Notes under the pieces: model-generated | Databases searched by the model: none | Told to the model about the DNA's origin: nothing | Seen by the model: the letters and a program-made list of their open reading frames with translations, nothing else | Part shown: positions 34,001-47,600 of the stretch, one piece after another | How positions within the stretch are numbered: the stretch's first letter is position 1 | Layout of the letters: every line of letters begins with the position of its first letter | Program-made: the position numbers and the translations under genes | Assembly: GCA_016584305.1 (NCBI GenBank) | Contig: JACEEZ010006407.1 | Location: forward strand, 68,501-132,500 | Source of the DNA: Chionoecetes opilio | Lineage: Eukaryota; Arthropoda; Malacostraca; Decapoda; Majidae | Direction: 5' to 3' | Length of the DNA stretch: 64,000 bases

Positions 34001-37000
34001 AAAGATAATGAAGCCTTACCGACAGAAAGATAATGATGCCTTACCTACAGAAAGATAATGATGCGTTACCTACAGAAAGATAATGAAGCCTTACCTACAG
34101 AAAGATAATGAAGCCTTACCTACAGAAAGATAATGAAGCCTTACCTACAGAAAGATAATGATGCCTTACCTACAGAAAGATAATGATGCGTTACCTACAG
34201 AAAGATAATGAAGCCTTACCTACAGAAAGATAATGATGCCTTACCTACAGAAAGATAATGATGCGTTACCTACAGAAAGATAATGAAGCCTTACCTACAG
34301 AAAGATAATGATGCGTTACCTACAGAAAGATAATGAAGCCTTACCTACAGAAAGATAATGATGCCTTACCTACAGAAAGATAATGATGCGTTACCTACAG
34401 AAAGATAATGAAGCCTTACCTACAGAAAGATAATGATGCCTTACCTACAGAAAGATAATGATGCGTTACCTACAGAAAGATAATGATGCCTTACCTACAG
34501 AAAGATAATGATGCGTTACCTACAGAAAGATAATGAAGCCTTACCTACAGAAAGATAATGATGCCTTACCTACAGAAAGATAATGATGCGTTACCTACAG
34601 AAAGATAATGATGCCTTACCTACAGAAAGATAATGAAGCCTTACCTACAGAAAGATAATGATGCCTTACCTACAGAAAGATAATGAAGCCTTACCTACAG
34701 AAAGATAATGATGCCTTACCTACAGAAAGATAATGATGCGTTACCTACAGAAAGATAATGAAGCCTTACCTACAGAAAGATAATGATGCCTTACCTACAG
34801 AAAGATAATGATGCGTTACCTACAGAAAGATAATGATGCCTTACCTACAGAAAGATAATGATGCGTTTACCTACAGAAAGATAATGAAGCCTTACCTACA
34901 GAAAGATAATGATGCCTTACCTACAGAAAGATAATGAAGCCTTACCTACAGAAAGATAATGATGCCTTACCTACAGAAAGATAATGATGCGTTACCTACA
35001 GAAAGATAATGATGCCTTACCTACAGAAAGATAATGAAGCCTTACCTACAGAAAGATAATGATGCCTTACCTACAGAAAGATAATGATGCGTTACCTACA
35101 GAAAGATAATGATGCCTTACCTACAGAAAGATAATGATGCCTTACCTACAGAAAGATAATGAAGCCTTACCTACAGAAAGATAATGATGCCTTACCTACA
35201 GAAAGATAATGATGCGTTACCTACAGAAAGATAATGAAGCCTTACCTACAGAAAGATAATGATGCCTTACCTACAGAAAGATAATGATGCCTTACCTACA
35301 GAAAGATAATGATGCGTTACCTACAGAAAGATAATGAAGCCTTACCTACAGAAAGATGATGAAGCCTTACCTACAGAAAGATAATGAAGCCTTACCTACA
35401 GAAAGATAATGATGCCTTACCTACAGAAAGATAATGAAGCCTTACCTACAGAAAGATGATGAAGCCTTACCTACAGAAAGATAATGATGCCTTACCTACA
35501 GAAAGATGATGAAGCCTTACCTACAGAAAGATGATGAAGCCTTACCTCCAGAAAGATAATGATGCCTTACCTACAGAAAGATGATGATGCCTTACCTACA
35601 GAAAGATGATGAAGCCTTACCTACAGAAAGATAATGATGCCTTACCTACAGAAAGATGATGAAGCCTTACCTACAGAAAGATAATGATGCCTTACCTACA
35701 GAAAGATGATGAAGCCTTACCTACAGAAAGATGATGAAGCCTTACCTACAGAAAGATGATGATGCCTTACCTACAGAAAGATGATGAAGCCTTACCTACA
35801 GAAAGATAATGATGCCTTACCTACAGAAAGATGATGAAGCCTTACCTACAGAAAGATAATGATGCCTTACCTACAGAAAGATAATGATGCCTTACCTACA
35901 GAAAGATGATGAAGCCTTACCTACAGAAAGATAATGATGCCTTACCTACAGAAAGATGATGAAGCCTTACCTACAGAAAGATGATGAAGCCTTACCTACA
36001 GAAAGATAATGATGCCTTACCTACAGAAAGATGATGAAGCCTTACCTACAGAAAGATAATGATGCCTTACCTACAGAAAGATAATGATGCCTTACCTACA
36101 GAAAGATGATGAAGCCTTACCTACAGAAAGATAATGATGACTTACCTACAGAAAGATGATGAAGCCTTACCTACAGAAAGATAATGATGCCTTACCTACA
36201 GAAAGATGATGAAGCCTTACCTACAGAAAGATGATGAAGCCTTACCTACAGAAAGATAATGATGCCTTACCTACAGAAAGATAATGATGCCTTACCTACA
36301 GAAAGATAATGATGCCTTACCTACAGAAAGATGATGAAGCCTTACCTACAGAAAGATAATGATGCCTTACCTACAGAAAGATAATGATGCCTTACCTACA
36401 GAAAGATGATGAAGCCTTACCTACAGAAAGATGATGAAGCCTTACCTACAGAAAGATAATGATGCCTTACCTACAGAAAGATAATGAAGCCTTACCTACA
36501 GAAAGATAATGAAGCCTTACCTACAGAAAGATAATGATGCCTTACCTACAGAAAGATAATGATGCCTTACCTACAGAAAGATAATGATGCCTTACCTACA
36601 GAAAGATGATGAAGCCTTACCTACAGAAAGATGATGAAGCCTTACCTACAGAAAGATAATGATGCCTTACCTACAGAAAGATGATGAAGCCTTACCTACA
36701 GAAAGATAATGATGCCTTACCTACAGAAAGATAATGATGCCTTACCTACAGAAAGATGATGAAGCCTTACCTACAGAAAGATGATGAAGCCTTACCTACA
36801 GAAAGATAATGATGCCTTACCTACAGAAAGATAATGAAGCCTTACCTACAGAAAGATAATGAAGCCTTACCTACAGAAAGATAATGATGCCTTACCTACA
36901 GAAAGATAATGATGCCTTACCTACAGAAAGATAATGAAGCCTTACCTACAGAAAGATAATGATGCCTTACCTACAGAAAGATAATGATGCCTTACCTACA

Positions 37001-40000
37001 GAAAGATAATGAAGCCTTACCTACAGAAAGATAATGATGCCTTACCTACAGAAAGATAATGATGCCTTACCTACAGAAAGATAATGATGCCTTACCTACA
37101 GAAAGATAATGATGCCTTACCTACAGAAAGATAATGAAGCCTTACCTACAGAAAGATAATGATGCCTTACCTACAGAAAGATAATGATGCCTTACCTACA
37201 GAAAGATAATGAAGCCTTACCTACAGAAAGATAATGAAGCCTTACCTACAGAAAGATAATGATGCCTTACCTACAGAAAGATAATGATGCCTTACCTACA
37301 GAAAGATAATGAAGCCTTACCTACAGAAAGATAATGATGCCTTACCTACAGAAAGATAATGATGCCTTACCTACAGAAAGATAATGAAGCCTTACCTACA
37401 GAAAGATAATGATGCCTTACCTACAGAAAGATAATGATGCCTTACCTACAGAAAGATAATGATGCCTTACCTACAGAGAGATGATGAAGTCTTACCTACA
37501 GAAAGATAATGAAGCCTTACCTACAGAAAGATAATGATGCCTTACCTACAGAAAGATGATGAAGCCTTACCTACAGAAAGATAATGAAGCCTTACCTACA
37601 GAAAGATAATGATGCCTTACCTACAGAAAGATAATGATGCCTTACCTACAGAGAGATGATGAAGTCTTACCTACAGAAAGATAATGAAGCCTTACCTACA
37701 GAAAGATAATGATGCCTTACCTACAGAAAGATAATGAAGCCTTACCTACAGAAAGATAATGATGCCTTACCTACAGAAAGATAATGAAGCCTTACCTACA
37801 GAAAGATAATGAAGCCTTACCTACAGAAAGATAATGATGCCTTACCTACAGAAAGATAATGAAGCCTTACCTACAGAAAGATAATGATGCCTTACCTACA
37901 GAGAGATGATGAAGCCTTACCTACAGAAAGATAATGATGCCTTACCTACAGAGAGATGATGAAGTCTTACCTACAGAAAGATAATGATGCCTTACCTACA
38001 GAAAGATAATGAAGCCTTACCTACAGAAAGATAATGAAGCCTTACCTACAGAAAGATAATGATGCCTTACCTACAGAAAGATAATGATGCCTTACCTACA
38101 GAAAGATGATGAAGCCTTACCTACAGAAAGATAATGATGCCTTACCTACAGAAAGATGATGAAGCCTTACCTACAGAAAGATAATGAAGCCTTACCTACA
38201 GAAAGATGATGAAGCCTTACCTACAGAAAGATAATGATGCCTTACCTACAGAAAGATAATGATGCCTTACCTACAGAAAGATGATGAAGCCTTACCTACA
38301 GAAAGATGATGAAGCCTTACCTACAGAAAGATAATGATGCCTTACCTACAGAAAGATAATGATGCCTTACCTACAGAAAGATGATGAAGCCTTACCTACA
38401 GAAAGATGATGAAGCCTTACCTACAGAAAGATAATGATGCCTTACCTACAGAAAGATGATGAAGCCTTACCTACAGAAAGATGATGATGCCTTACCTACA
38501 GAAAGATGATGATGCCTTACCTACAGAAAGATGATGAAGCCTTACCTACAGAAAGATGATGAAGCCTTACCTACAGAAAGATGATGATGCCTTACCTACA
38601 GAAAGATGATGAAGCCTTACCTACAGAAAGATGATGATGCCTTACCTACAGAAAGATGATGAAGCCTTACCTACAGAAAGATGATGATGCCTTACCTACA
38701 GAAAGATGATGAAGCCTTACCTACAGAAAGATAATGATGCCTTACCTACAGAAAGATGATGAAGCCTTACCTACAGAAAGATGATGATGCCTTACCTACA
38801 GAAAGATAATGAAGCCTTACCTACAGAAAGATGATGAAGCCTTACCTACAAAAAGATAATGATGCCTTACCTACAGAAAGATAATGAAGCCTTACCTACA
38901 GAAAGATGATGATGCCTTACCTACAGAAAGATGATGAAGCCTTACCTACAGAAAGATGATGATGCCTTACCTATCTCATTATCTATAGGGAAAATCTGAC
39001 GTTAAACAGAAAGATTTATAGATGTAAGGTCCTGACTTTAACCCCTTGAGGCCCAGAACGTAATTTCCATTGTAATTTGACTACCATTAGATGATTTTTA
39101 ATGAATATAAGCAATGTTTATATAGATATGACCTGTTTAGTATCCTTGTCCACTACCGTAGATAACAGTGAAGTCGCCAGTTCTACGTTTCTTTGTTATT
39201 TACAGACGTGTGGTGGCGTTAATACTTACATTTGTACATCCATGATTTCAGGAAAGTTAGAAGGGGCTATCTGGAAAGTCTGTGTCATTTTGTGTCTTCA
39301 TCTGTGTCATATTAGGGCTATAAATGAACAAATTACAAAAATAAAACCGAGTGGCGACTTCACTATACCTACTACAGTAAAGTCGCCAGCTAGTATTTTA
39401 ACCCAACAGTTGAGTCGCCACTCTGGGGAATTCAGGGAAATTAGAGGTAAAGTAAAACAAGTCTATATATATTAGCTGCGGAAGATGCTTGGATATATAA
39501 AAATTCCTCTGCCAACGTGAAAATAAATTCTATTCAAGTTTGAAAGATCTGGCAAGTCTGTACTGCTGCCCGAAAGGCTACTGTTTACTGTCTGTCATCG
39601 CGCGAAGAAAAACGTGAGAAGCAAAATGCGCAACAGTTATATTTGCTGATACAAAGCATAAAACAACGCTGAAACAGGGTAGATTATACAGCCATGATAT
39701 AAACTACTGTGTAACATCTTCAGTGGCACATAAAAATCAGTAGTGATGCTATAATTCGTAATATTTGGCGCCTGGCGACTTCACTGTAGGTGGCGACTTC
39801 ACTGTTATCTACGGTAGCTAATTTAGTTTATTTAGTCACTTTCTGTAATTCTATGGCTAACAACAGACAATTTTACGTATATAACAAAAGAAAAAATCTG
39901 GGCGTGAAGGGGTTAAACAAAGATGCCGATGCAGACTCACCTAGCTCGTTGTCAATAGGGAAGGTATTGACATTAAACAGAAACATAATGAAGCCTTACC

Positions 40001-41557
40001 TATCTCATTATCTATTGGGAAAATCTGACGTTAAACAGAAAGATGTACTAGTATAGATGTAAGGTCCTGACGTTAAGCATTAAGAAGGTACTGCTGCCTC
40101 ACCTATCTCGTTGTCAATAGGGAAGGTCCACAGTTTTCCCTCGTTGGTCCAGTGCACCATCTCCACGAAGGCGTTGGTGGGGGGGTGCAGGGTGGTCTGG
40201 GCCAGGCGGTGGGTGTGCAGGCGCTCCCAGGTGGCCAGGACCGAGGCTACACTGGGGGGGTCTGAAGGGGTGTCCTGCCGCTTGAAGATCCCTACAGGCT
40301 TCCCTCCAAACAGGTCCACGGGAGTCCTGGCAGAGATTCAGGGTTAAATAGGGTAATAGGGGTAAAAAAGGCATTGGATAGAGATAGTTGGAGAAGATAA
40401 TATAGCAACTTATAGGGAAGATATGGCAACTTATAGGGAAGATATGGCAACTTATAGGGAAGATATGGCAACTTATAGGGAAGATATGGCAACTTATAGG
40501 GAAGATATGGCAACTTATAGGGAAGATATGGCAACTTATAGGGAAGATATGGCAACTTATAGGGAAGATATGGCAACTTATAGGGAAGATATGGCAACTT
40601 ACAGGGAAGATATGGCAACTTATAGGGAAGATATGGCAACTTATAGGGAAGATATGGTAACTTATAGGGAAGATATGGCAACTTATAGGTTAATAGGAGT
40701 TAATAGGAGTAAGGTTATAGGTTAATAGGGGTGAATAGGAGTTAATAGGAGTAATGTTATAGGTTAATAGGAGTTAATAGGAGTAATGTTATAGGTTAAT
40801 AGGGGTGAATAGGAGTAATGTTATAGGTTAATAGGGGTGAATAGGAGTAAGGTTATAGGTTAATAGGAGTTAATAGGAGTAATGTTATAGGTTAATAGGG
40901 GTTAATAGGAGTAAGGTTATAGGTTAATAGGGGTAAATAGGAGTAAGGTTATAGGTTAATAGGGGTGAATAGGAGTAAGGTTATAGGTTAATAGGGGTGA
41001 ATAGGAGTTAATAGGAGTAATGTTATAGGTTAATAGGAGTTAATAGGAGTAATGTTATAGGTTAATAGGGGTGAATAGGAGTAATGTTATAGGTTAATAG
41101 GGGTGAATAGGAGTAAGGTTATAGGTTAATAGGGGTGAATAGGAGTTAATAGGAGTAATGTTATAGGTTAATAGGGGTTAATAGGAGTAAGGTTATAGGT
41201 TAATAGGGGTGAATAGGAGTTAATAGGAGTAAGGTTATAGGTTAATAGGAGTTAATAGGAGTAATGTTATAGGTTAATAGGGGTTAATAGGAGTAAGGTT
41301 ATAGGTTAATAGGGGTGAATAGGAGTTAATAGGAGTAATGTTATAGGTTAATAGGAGTTAATAGGAGTAAGGTTATAGGTTAATAGGGGTTAATAGGAGT
41401 AAGGTTATAGGTTAATAGGAGTTAATAGGAGTAAGGTTATAGGTTAATAGGAGTAAGGTTATAGGTTAATAGGAGTAAATAAGGTACTGGATAGATATTT
41501 ACAAAGTAGTTAAATAAGCACTAAAATAGTAAAAATTAACAACAGCAAAATACCAAA

Positions 41558-41654
<97 letters not shown>

Positions 41655-44600
41655 GAGAGGGGGGGGGGGGGGGGGGAGATAGTACAGGCAGCCTGGACCC
41701 ACCTGTGCATGGGGGAGGCAGCGGGGTGTTGGCGGCGGGGGGGGCGTGGCTGGTCCCTCGCGGGGGAGTGGCGGGGGGCCTGGGGGTCGTAGGGGGGGCG
41801 GTGGGGGGGCGCCTCCCTGGCCTCCTCCCCCCGTGGCTTCCTCTCCACCTTCATGCCCACAAACAACTCACTGTGCAGAGAGAGTACATGTATTAACCCT
41901 TAACCCCTTCACGCCCAGATCTTTCCTTTGCTATATAAAATTGTCTGTTGTTAGCCATTAAATTACGAAAAGTAGCTAAATATAACAAATTAGTTAGTGG
42001 ACAAGGATACTAAACAGGTCATATCTATAAAATTATTGCTTATATTCATTAAAAATTGTCTAATGGTACCCAAATTACAATGGAAATTACGTTCTGGGCC
42101 TCAAGGGGTTAAAGGGCCAAGCATTTATCACAAAACTTTCCCCTGGTGCCGAGCAAATTTGGATTTTTTTTGTGTGCTGAAAAGTGTCGAATGATTTGAA
42201 AACACATAATTGATACATTTTGGGACTCACCTCTCATTATTTCCATGATTTTTAGGTGCCAGATTATTCCAGATTATTATACTAATATTAACTATTTTAA
42301 CCCACATACACACCTTCTACCACTAAATCACTAGCAACACAGGCTCCTTCCTTATATATCTTAATATCTGATACATTAAAACTCCTTAAAACCCATGCAT
42401 TCCAAAATAAAACGAGAAATATGTTGAGATGACGATTTGAGCGGCGATAAGCGGTCTGACATGTCATTCTTGCTGCAAATTTGTCTCGCGAATGGAGTCC
42501 GTTAAATCCGAAATCCATTAAACTGAAGGTCGACTGTAATTGAGTTGGCAAGGTCACAGCCCCTATTCCCTATGATGCTAACTTAGGGAGGTTTTACTGT
42601 ATTGATGTAATATTAGAACATAAGAACATAAAAAAATAAGGAAGCTACAAGAGGCCGTGAGACCTACACGTGGTAGTTCCTGTTGCTTAATACTACCTAC
42701 ACCCACCTTTCATCCCCATCCATGAATTTGTCTAGCCTCCTTTTAACCCCTTCACGCCCAGATCTTTCCTTTGCTATAAAAAATTGTCTGTTGTTAGCCA
42801 TAAAATTACGAAAAGTAACTTAATATACCAAATTAGTTAGTGGACAAGGATACTAAACAGGTCATATCTATAAAATATTGCTTATATTCACTAAAAATCG
42901 TCTAATGGTACCCAAATTACAATGGAAATAACGTTCTGGGCCTCAAGGGGTTAAAACCCTATTGACATATATATATACAAAATAGTTACTCCTGTGTTGT
43001 CTCCCTTGATTCTTAGTTGTCTCTCTTATATTCCCAGCAACAATTTAAAGGTGCCCCATGGTCTCCAGTGTGTGCTATTATGATTATATATATACTAATA
43101 TTAACTATTTTAACCCACATACACACCTTCTACCACTACATCACTATAGTCTATTCACTTAAGCTGGATTCTTGGGAGCTGCTCGATGCCTACCCGAGTA
43201 TGTAAGGACGTCGCTGATTGGCTGATGCACGCGGGCTGGGTGGTGATGGTGGTGGTATTTTGGTAGCCTCAGCCAATCAGCGACGTCCTTACATACTCAG
43301 GTAGGCATCGAGCAGCTCCCAAGAATCCAGCTTAAGTGAATAGACTATAGTAACACAGGCTCCTTCCTTATATATCTTAATATCTGATACATTAAAACTC
43401 CTTAAAACCCATGCATTCCAAAATAAAACGAGAAATATGTTGAGACGACGATTCGAGCGGCGATAAGCAGTAAATAATATTAGGGAGGTTTTACTGTATT
43501 GATGTAATATTCTAAGCAACAATAAAGTGGCTCCATGGTCTCCAGTGTGTCCCTGGCCCCGGCACTGACCTGAGGGAGGGGGAGGCGCGGGCGGTGGCCT
43601 CGGGGGCGTGGAGGCGCAGGGCAGACAGCAGCTCCGACTCTGTGCCCTTCTGGTCCCCGCCCAGGCTCTCGGCCACTGCCTGGGTGGCCGAGACAAGCGC
43701 CGGATCTGTGAGGGTGGGGGTGACTCTTCTTGACTACATCGTTATAAAGTGTAATAAAAATAGGGAGTCTGCAATAGTGTGTGACTTTTCTTTATATAGT
43801 TATAAAGTGCAGTAACAATAGGAAAATTACAATAATAGTTACAATAGGAAAGTTACAATATTAGTTACAATAATACGTAGTTGTAATAGGAGTTACAATA
43901 ATACGTAGTTGCAATAGGAGTTACAATAAGTCCTGCAAGACAACACTGTAACATGTATGCTCGTATTCGTAGTCACATACCATGATTGCTCGTGGTAATT
44001 GCTATGATTTTGTTCCATTTCTACTCAGTCAAAATTATTCACTTGATCTTGTAGCTGCCATGGAAAGTACTAGAGCAATCATACAGTACTCCTATTGCAA
44101 TCACAACAGCTGGCATGACATATTGATATAATTAAGACAAGACAAAAAGTGAACAATGACCACGTACAATGATGGTATGTGACTACGAATACGGGCAGTA
44201 GTGCTACTCAACGCATTGTTATATTGCAGCTTTTAGGGTCTGGGATGCTTAGAATATACACCAAATATATCTAAATTGAAGTAAGAGAAGCAGCTACATT
44301 GCTCATGAATATCAATTTTTCATGAAGTAGAAGTTAAATTGCTTACAACTATTTTTTTAGGCCATCACACAAAAGGCCTCATCCAAAGACTACTCTATAC
44401 TGGACTTGCTACTCATTTTGGGCTATTTCCAGTGGAGGCCAGTTTTGCGATTCCTGCCATTTTCGAACATCACTCCCTTTTCCCTTCCTATGGTATATCA
44501 GAATATATGATATACCGTTATCTTCGTAAATGTTTGTTCTATAATATTATCAAATAAAAAACATCAAAATACACTAAAGAAATGCCATTATGAGCAAGTG

Positions 44601-47600
44601 AAGAAATATGCATGAACTTAATATTCACTTGAACTCATCGCCATTTAATATTTTGCGAGAAAACATTTTAGATGAAACATATCAATAGAAGCGGATTTTC
44701 ATTAGCTTTCCATTGATATATTTCGTTTTCTGATAAATTAATCAGAACCATGCATAAATTAGCGTTAACTAAAAGAATAACATCATCTATCGGGATAATT
44801 ACCCGATTGATGATGTTGTTAATTTAGTTAACGCTAATTATGCATGGTTCTAATTCATTTATCAGAAAACGAAATATAGCAATGTAGAGTTAATAAAATT
44901 CCGCTTCTATTGATATGTTGCATGTAAAAAGTCTTCACGCAAAATATTAAATGGCGATGAGTTTAAGTGAATATAAGTTCATGCCTATTTCTTCAGTCTC
45001 ATAATGGAATTTCTTTAGTGTATTTTACAGTTTTTTTATTTGATAATGTTATAGAACAAACATTTACAAAGATAACAGTGTATCATTTATACTGATAAGC
45101 CATAGTCTACTGTATTCATGGAACACTTTTTTACTTGCCGATCCGATTGATGATGTTATTTTTTTAGTTAAGGCTAATTTATGCATGGTTCTAATTCATT
45201 TATCAGAAAACGAAATATATCAATGGAAAGCTAATGAAAATCCGCTTCTATTGATAAGTTTCATCTAAAATGTTTTCTCGCAAAATATTAAATGGCGAAG
45301 AGTTTAAGTATATATTGAGGTCATGCATATTTCTTCACTCTCTCATAATGGCATTTCTTTAGTGTATTTTACTGTTTTTTATTTGATAATATTATAGAAC
45401 AAACAGTTACGAAGATAACGGTATATCATATATACTGATAAACCTTAGGAAGGGAAATAGGGGTGAAGTTCTAAAATGGCAGGAATCGCAAAACTGGCCT
45501 CCACGGGTCATGGGCGGGTTGGCGCGGGGCACGAGTAGCAAGTCCAGTATAGAGTAGTCTTTGCCTCATCCCAAACATATGAGGGACTTGACACAAAGCA
45601 GATCATTCATTGACAACATATATGTATTGACAACATATATGTATGAGTCTCTGTAGCCTCTGTCTCAAGGCTCACCCAGCTCAGATTTACAGGCTATTAT
45701 AAGGTACTACAGTTATTACAGGTTTAAAAGCTATTATTATTTGTTTATAAGGCTCACCCAGCTCAGGTTCTATGTGACTTATATGACTATATGACTGATG
45801 TGACTCACCCAGCTCAGGTTCCGGTGGGGATGCAGGTTGAGGTGTTTTCTCTGCAGGTTTTTCCTTCTTCCTGCGAGGTTTGGGCTGAGACAGCTGGATG
45901 TGAGGCTCCACGGGGATGGGCTTCACCTGGGTGGGAGAGAACCTATTTATCAGGACCTTTGCACATTGTAACATCTTTCACTCCTTATCTTAGCCTCCAT
46001 TACCCTAAACAAATTCAAATTAAAAGAAGTAAAGGCCGTGTCACACGAGTAATATTTTCCGGCATCTTTTGGTATTTTGCAACCATTTGATGCCTAGTAA
46101 TGGTGGCAAAAAGTGCGCGTGTCGTCACACGGCGTTTCCGCTACGAGCATCTTCTACTGGCATCTTCCGGGACCCGCGACCAAAACAAACACAATGGATC
46201 GTGCAGGAAGACTTCCTCTGGCTGGTATTGGCCTCAATTTGTGTGTTTTGACACATTATATGCCAAAATAACGGCAGTAGACTCGTTCTTGGCTTGAAAG
46301 AAGAAAGAACGAGAGCATATACATTCTTGCTATAAGTCGGGTCTTTGGTGTCCCACAAGCACTTATTTTCCCTAAACATATCACATAGAGAAGCTACAGC
46401 ATCTCTTGACCACCCAAGATTGGCCATTTCTCTTTATTTCACAGAAATGTGTAGTTCGGACAAGTGTTGCGTGGCGTCGGCTGCTCCGAGATGTAAACAA
46501 AGATGCCAGTACTCAGGTACTGGTAGGAGAGGACGATTATGTGCGACTCCGCGTTTGCTACCAAGAGATGCCGGTATCAGGCATCAAATGGTAGCAAAAT
46601 ACCAAAAGATGCCGGAAAAAGAGTCCATGTGACACGGCCTTAAAGCAAATCACCTTATTCTATACATGTCAACATAAGTCTGTGCTCACATTAGCCAGGG
46701 ATGCCAGGAGATCATGTAACTTCTTCTGTCGGTCTATCTTTTTGTCGCCACCTTTGCCTTGCTTCCCTTCTGCCTTGACACTTCCACTCTCTGCCTTGAC
46801 ACTTCCACCTTCTGCCTTGACACTTCCACCTTCTGCCTTGACACTTCCACCTTCTGCCTTGACACTGGACTCTGACTTCCCTTCCTTCTCCTCTCGCGCC
46901 TGGCTGGGTTTCACGTCCTGGGTTTCTGCACTCTGGGGTTCAAGGGATTTGTCTTCTGCCTCCCCCTGGGTTGTCGTGGCCTCCCCCTTGGCCTCCCCAG
47001 ACTGGCCCGGGGGTTCTGGCGGCCCCCTGCACAGTGGGCGCGTCAGGCAGGCTGGCGACGCTGACAGCCTGAGAGAGAAACAAAGACTTTATGGTTCCTG
47101 ACTAAGAAACAGACTGACAGGGTTAAAGACTGACTAGGAAACTGACTGACTGGGTTAAAGACTGACTAGGAAACTGACTGACTGGGTTAAAGACTGACTA
47201 GGAAACTGACTGACTGGGTTAAAGACTGACTAGGAAACAGAGACTTGATGGTTCCTGAATAAGAAACAGACTAGGAAACTGACTGACTGGGTTACAGACT
47301 GAGGAGAAAACAGAGACTTTATGGTTCCTCACTAAGAGAAACCCAATGTACCAAAATATACCTGTGACTTACAATGTTTAAATTCTACCTATTAAAAAAA
47401 TTCTATATAAAAAATAATAATAAATAATAATAATTCTAAAACAAATTCAATGCTAAATTTACACCTTTTTCTTATCTAGGTACCATATATTCATCCCTAC
47501 ATCAACATTATTGTTCCTGACTATAAATAAGTCATGGTACCAAAATTAATCTGAGACTTTACAATGTTAAATTTTTATCTTATCAAATTTTTTTTCACTG

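Larger units (their letters stand above)
38966..40024 (-). repeat. Exon 6 donor copies, right flank of satellite
   Basis: Transcript-sense copies AATGAGATAG|GTAAGG (38966-38994 and 39995-40024) and AACGAGCTAG|GTGAGT (39936-39964) precede the satellite in transcription order. The real junction AACGAGATAG|GTGAGG is at 40097-40128. The piggyBac-type MITE copy b interrupts this cluster. Confidence 0.85.

Noticed and set aside
33624..38972. CRISPR-like regular repeat array
   Set aside because: Units are directly tandem with no unique spacers, and the context is a eukaryotic intron.
39101..39475. 124-codon ORF
   Set aside because: It crosses the boundary between a MITE and the element nested in it, so it cannot be an ancestral gene; no domain seen.
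40423..40725. 100-codon repeat protein (MATYRED units) and its antisense
   Set aside because: 21-bp intronic repeat open on both strands; no splice or start context.
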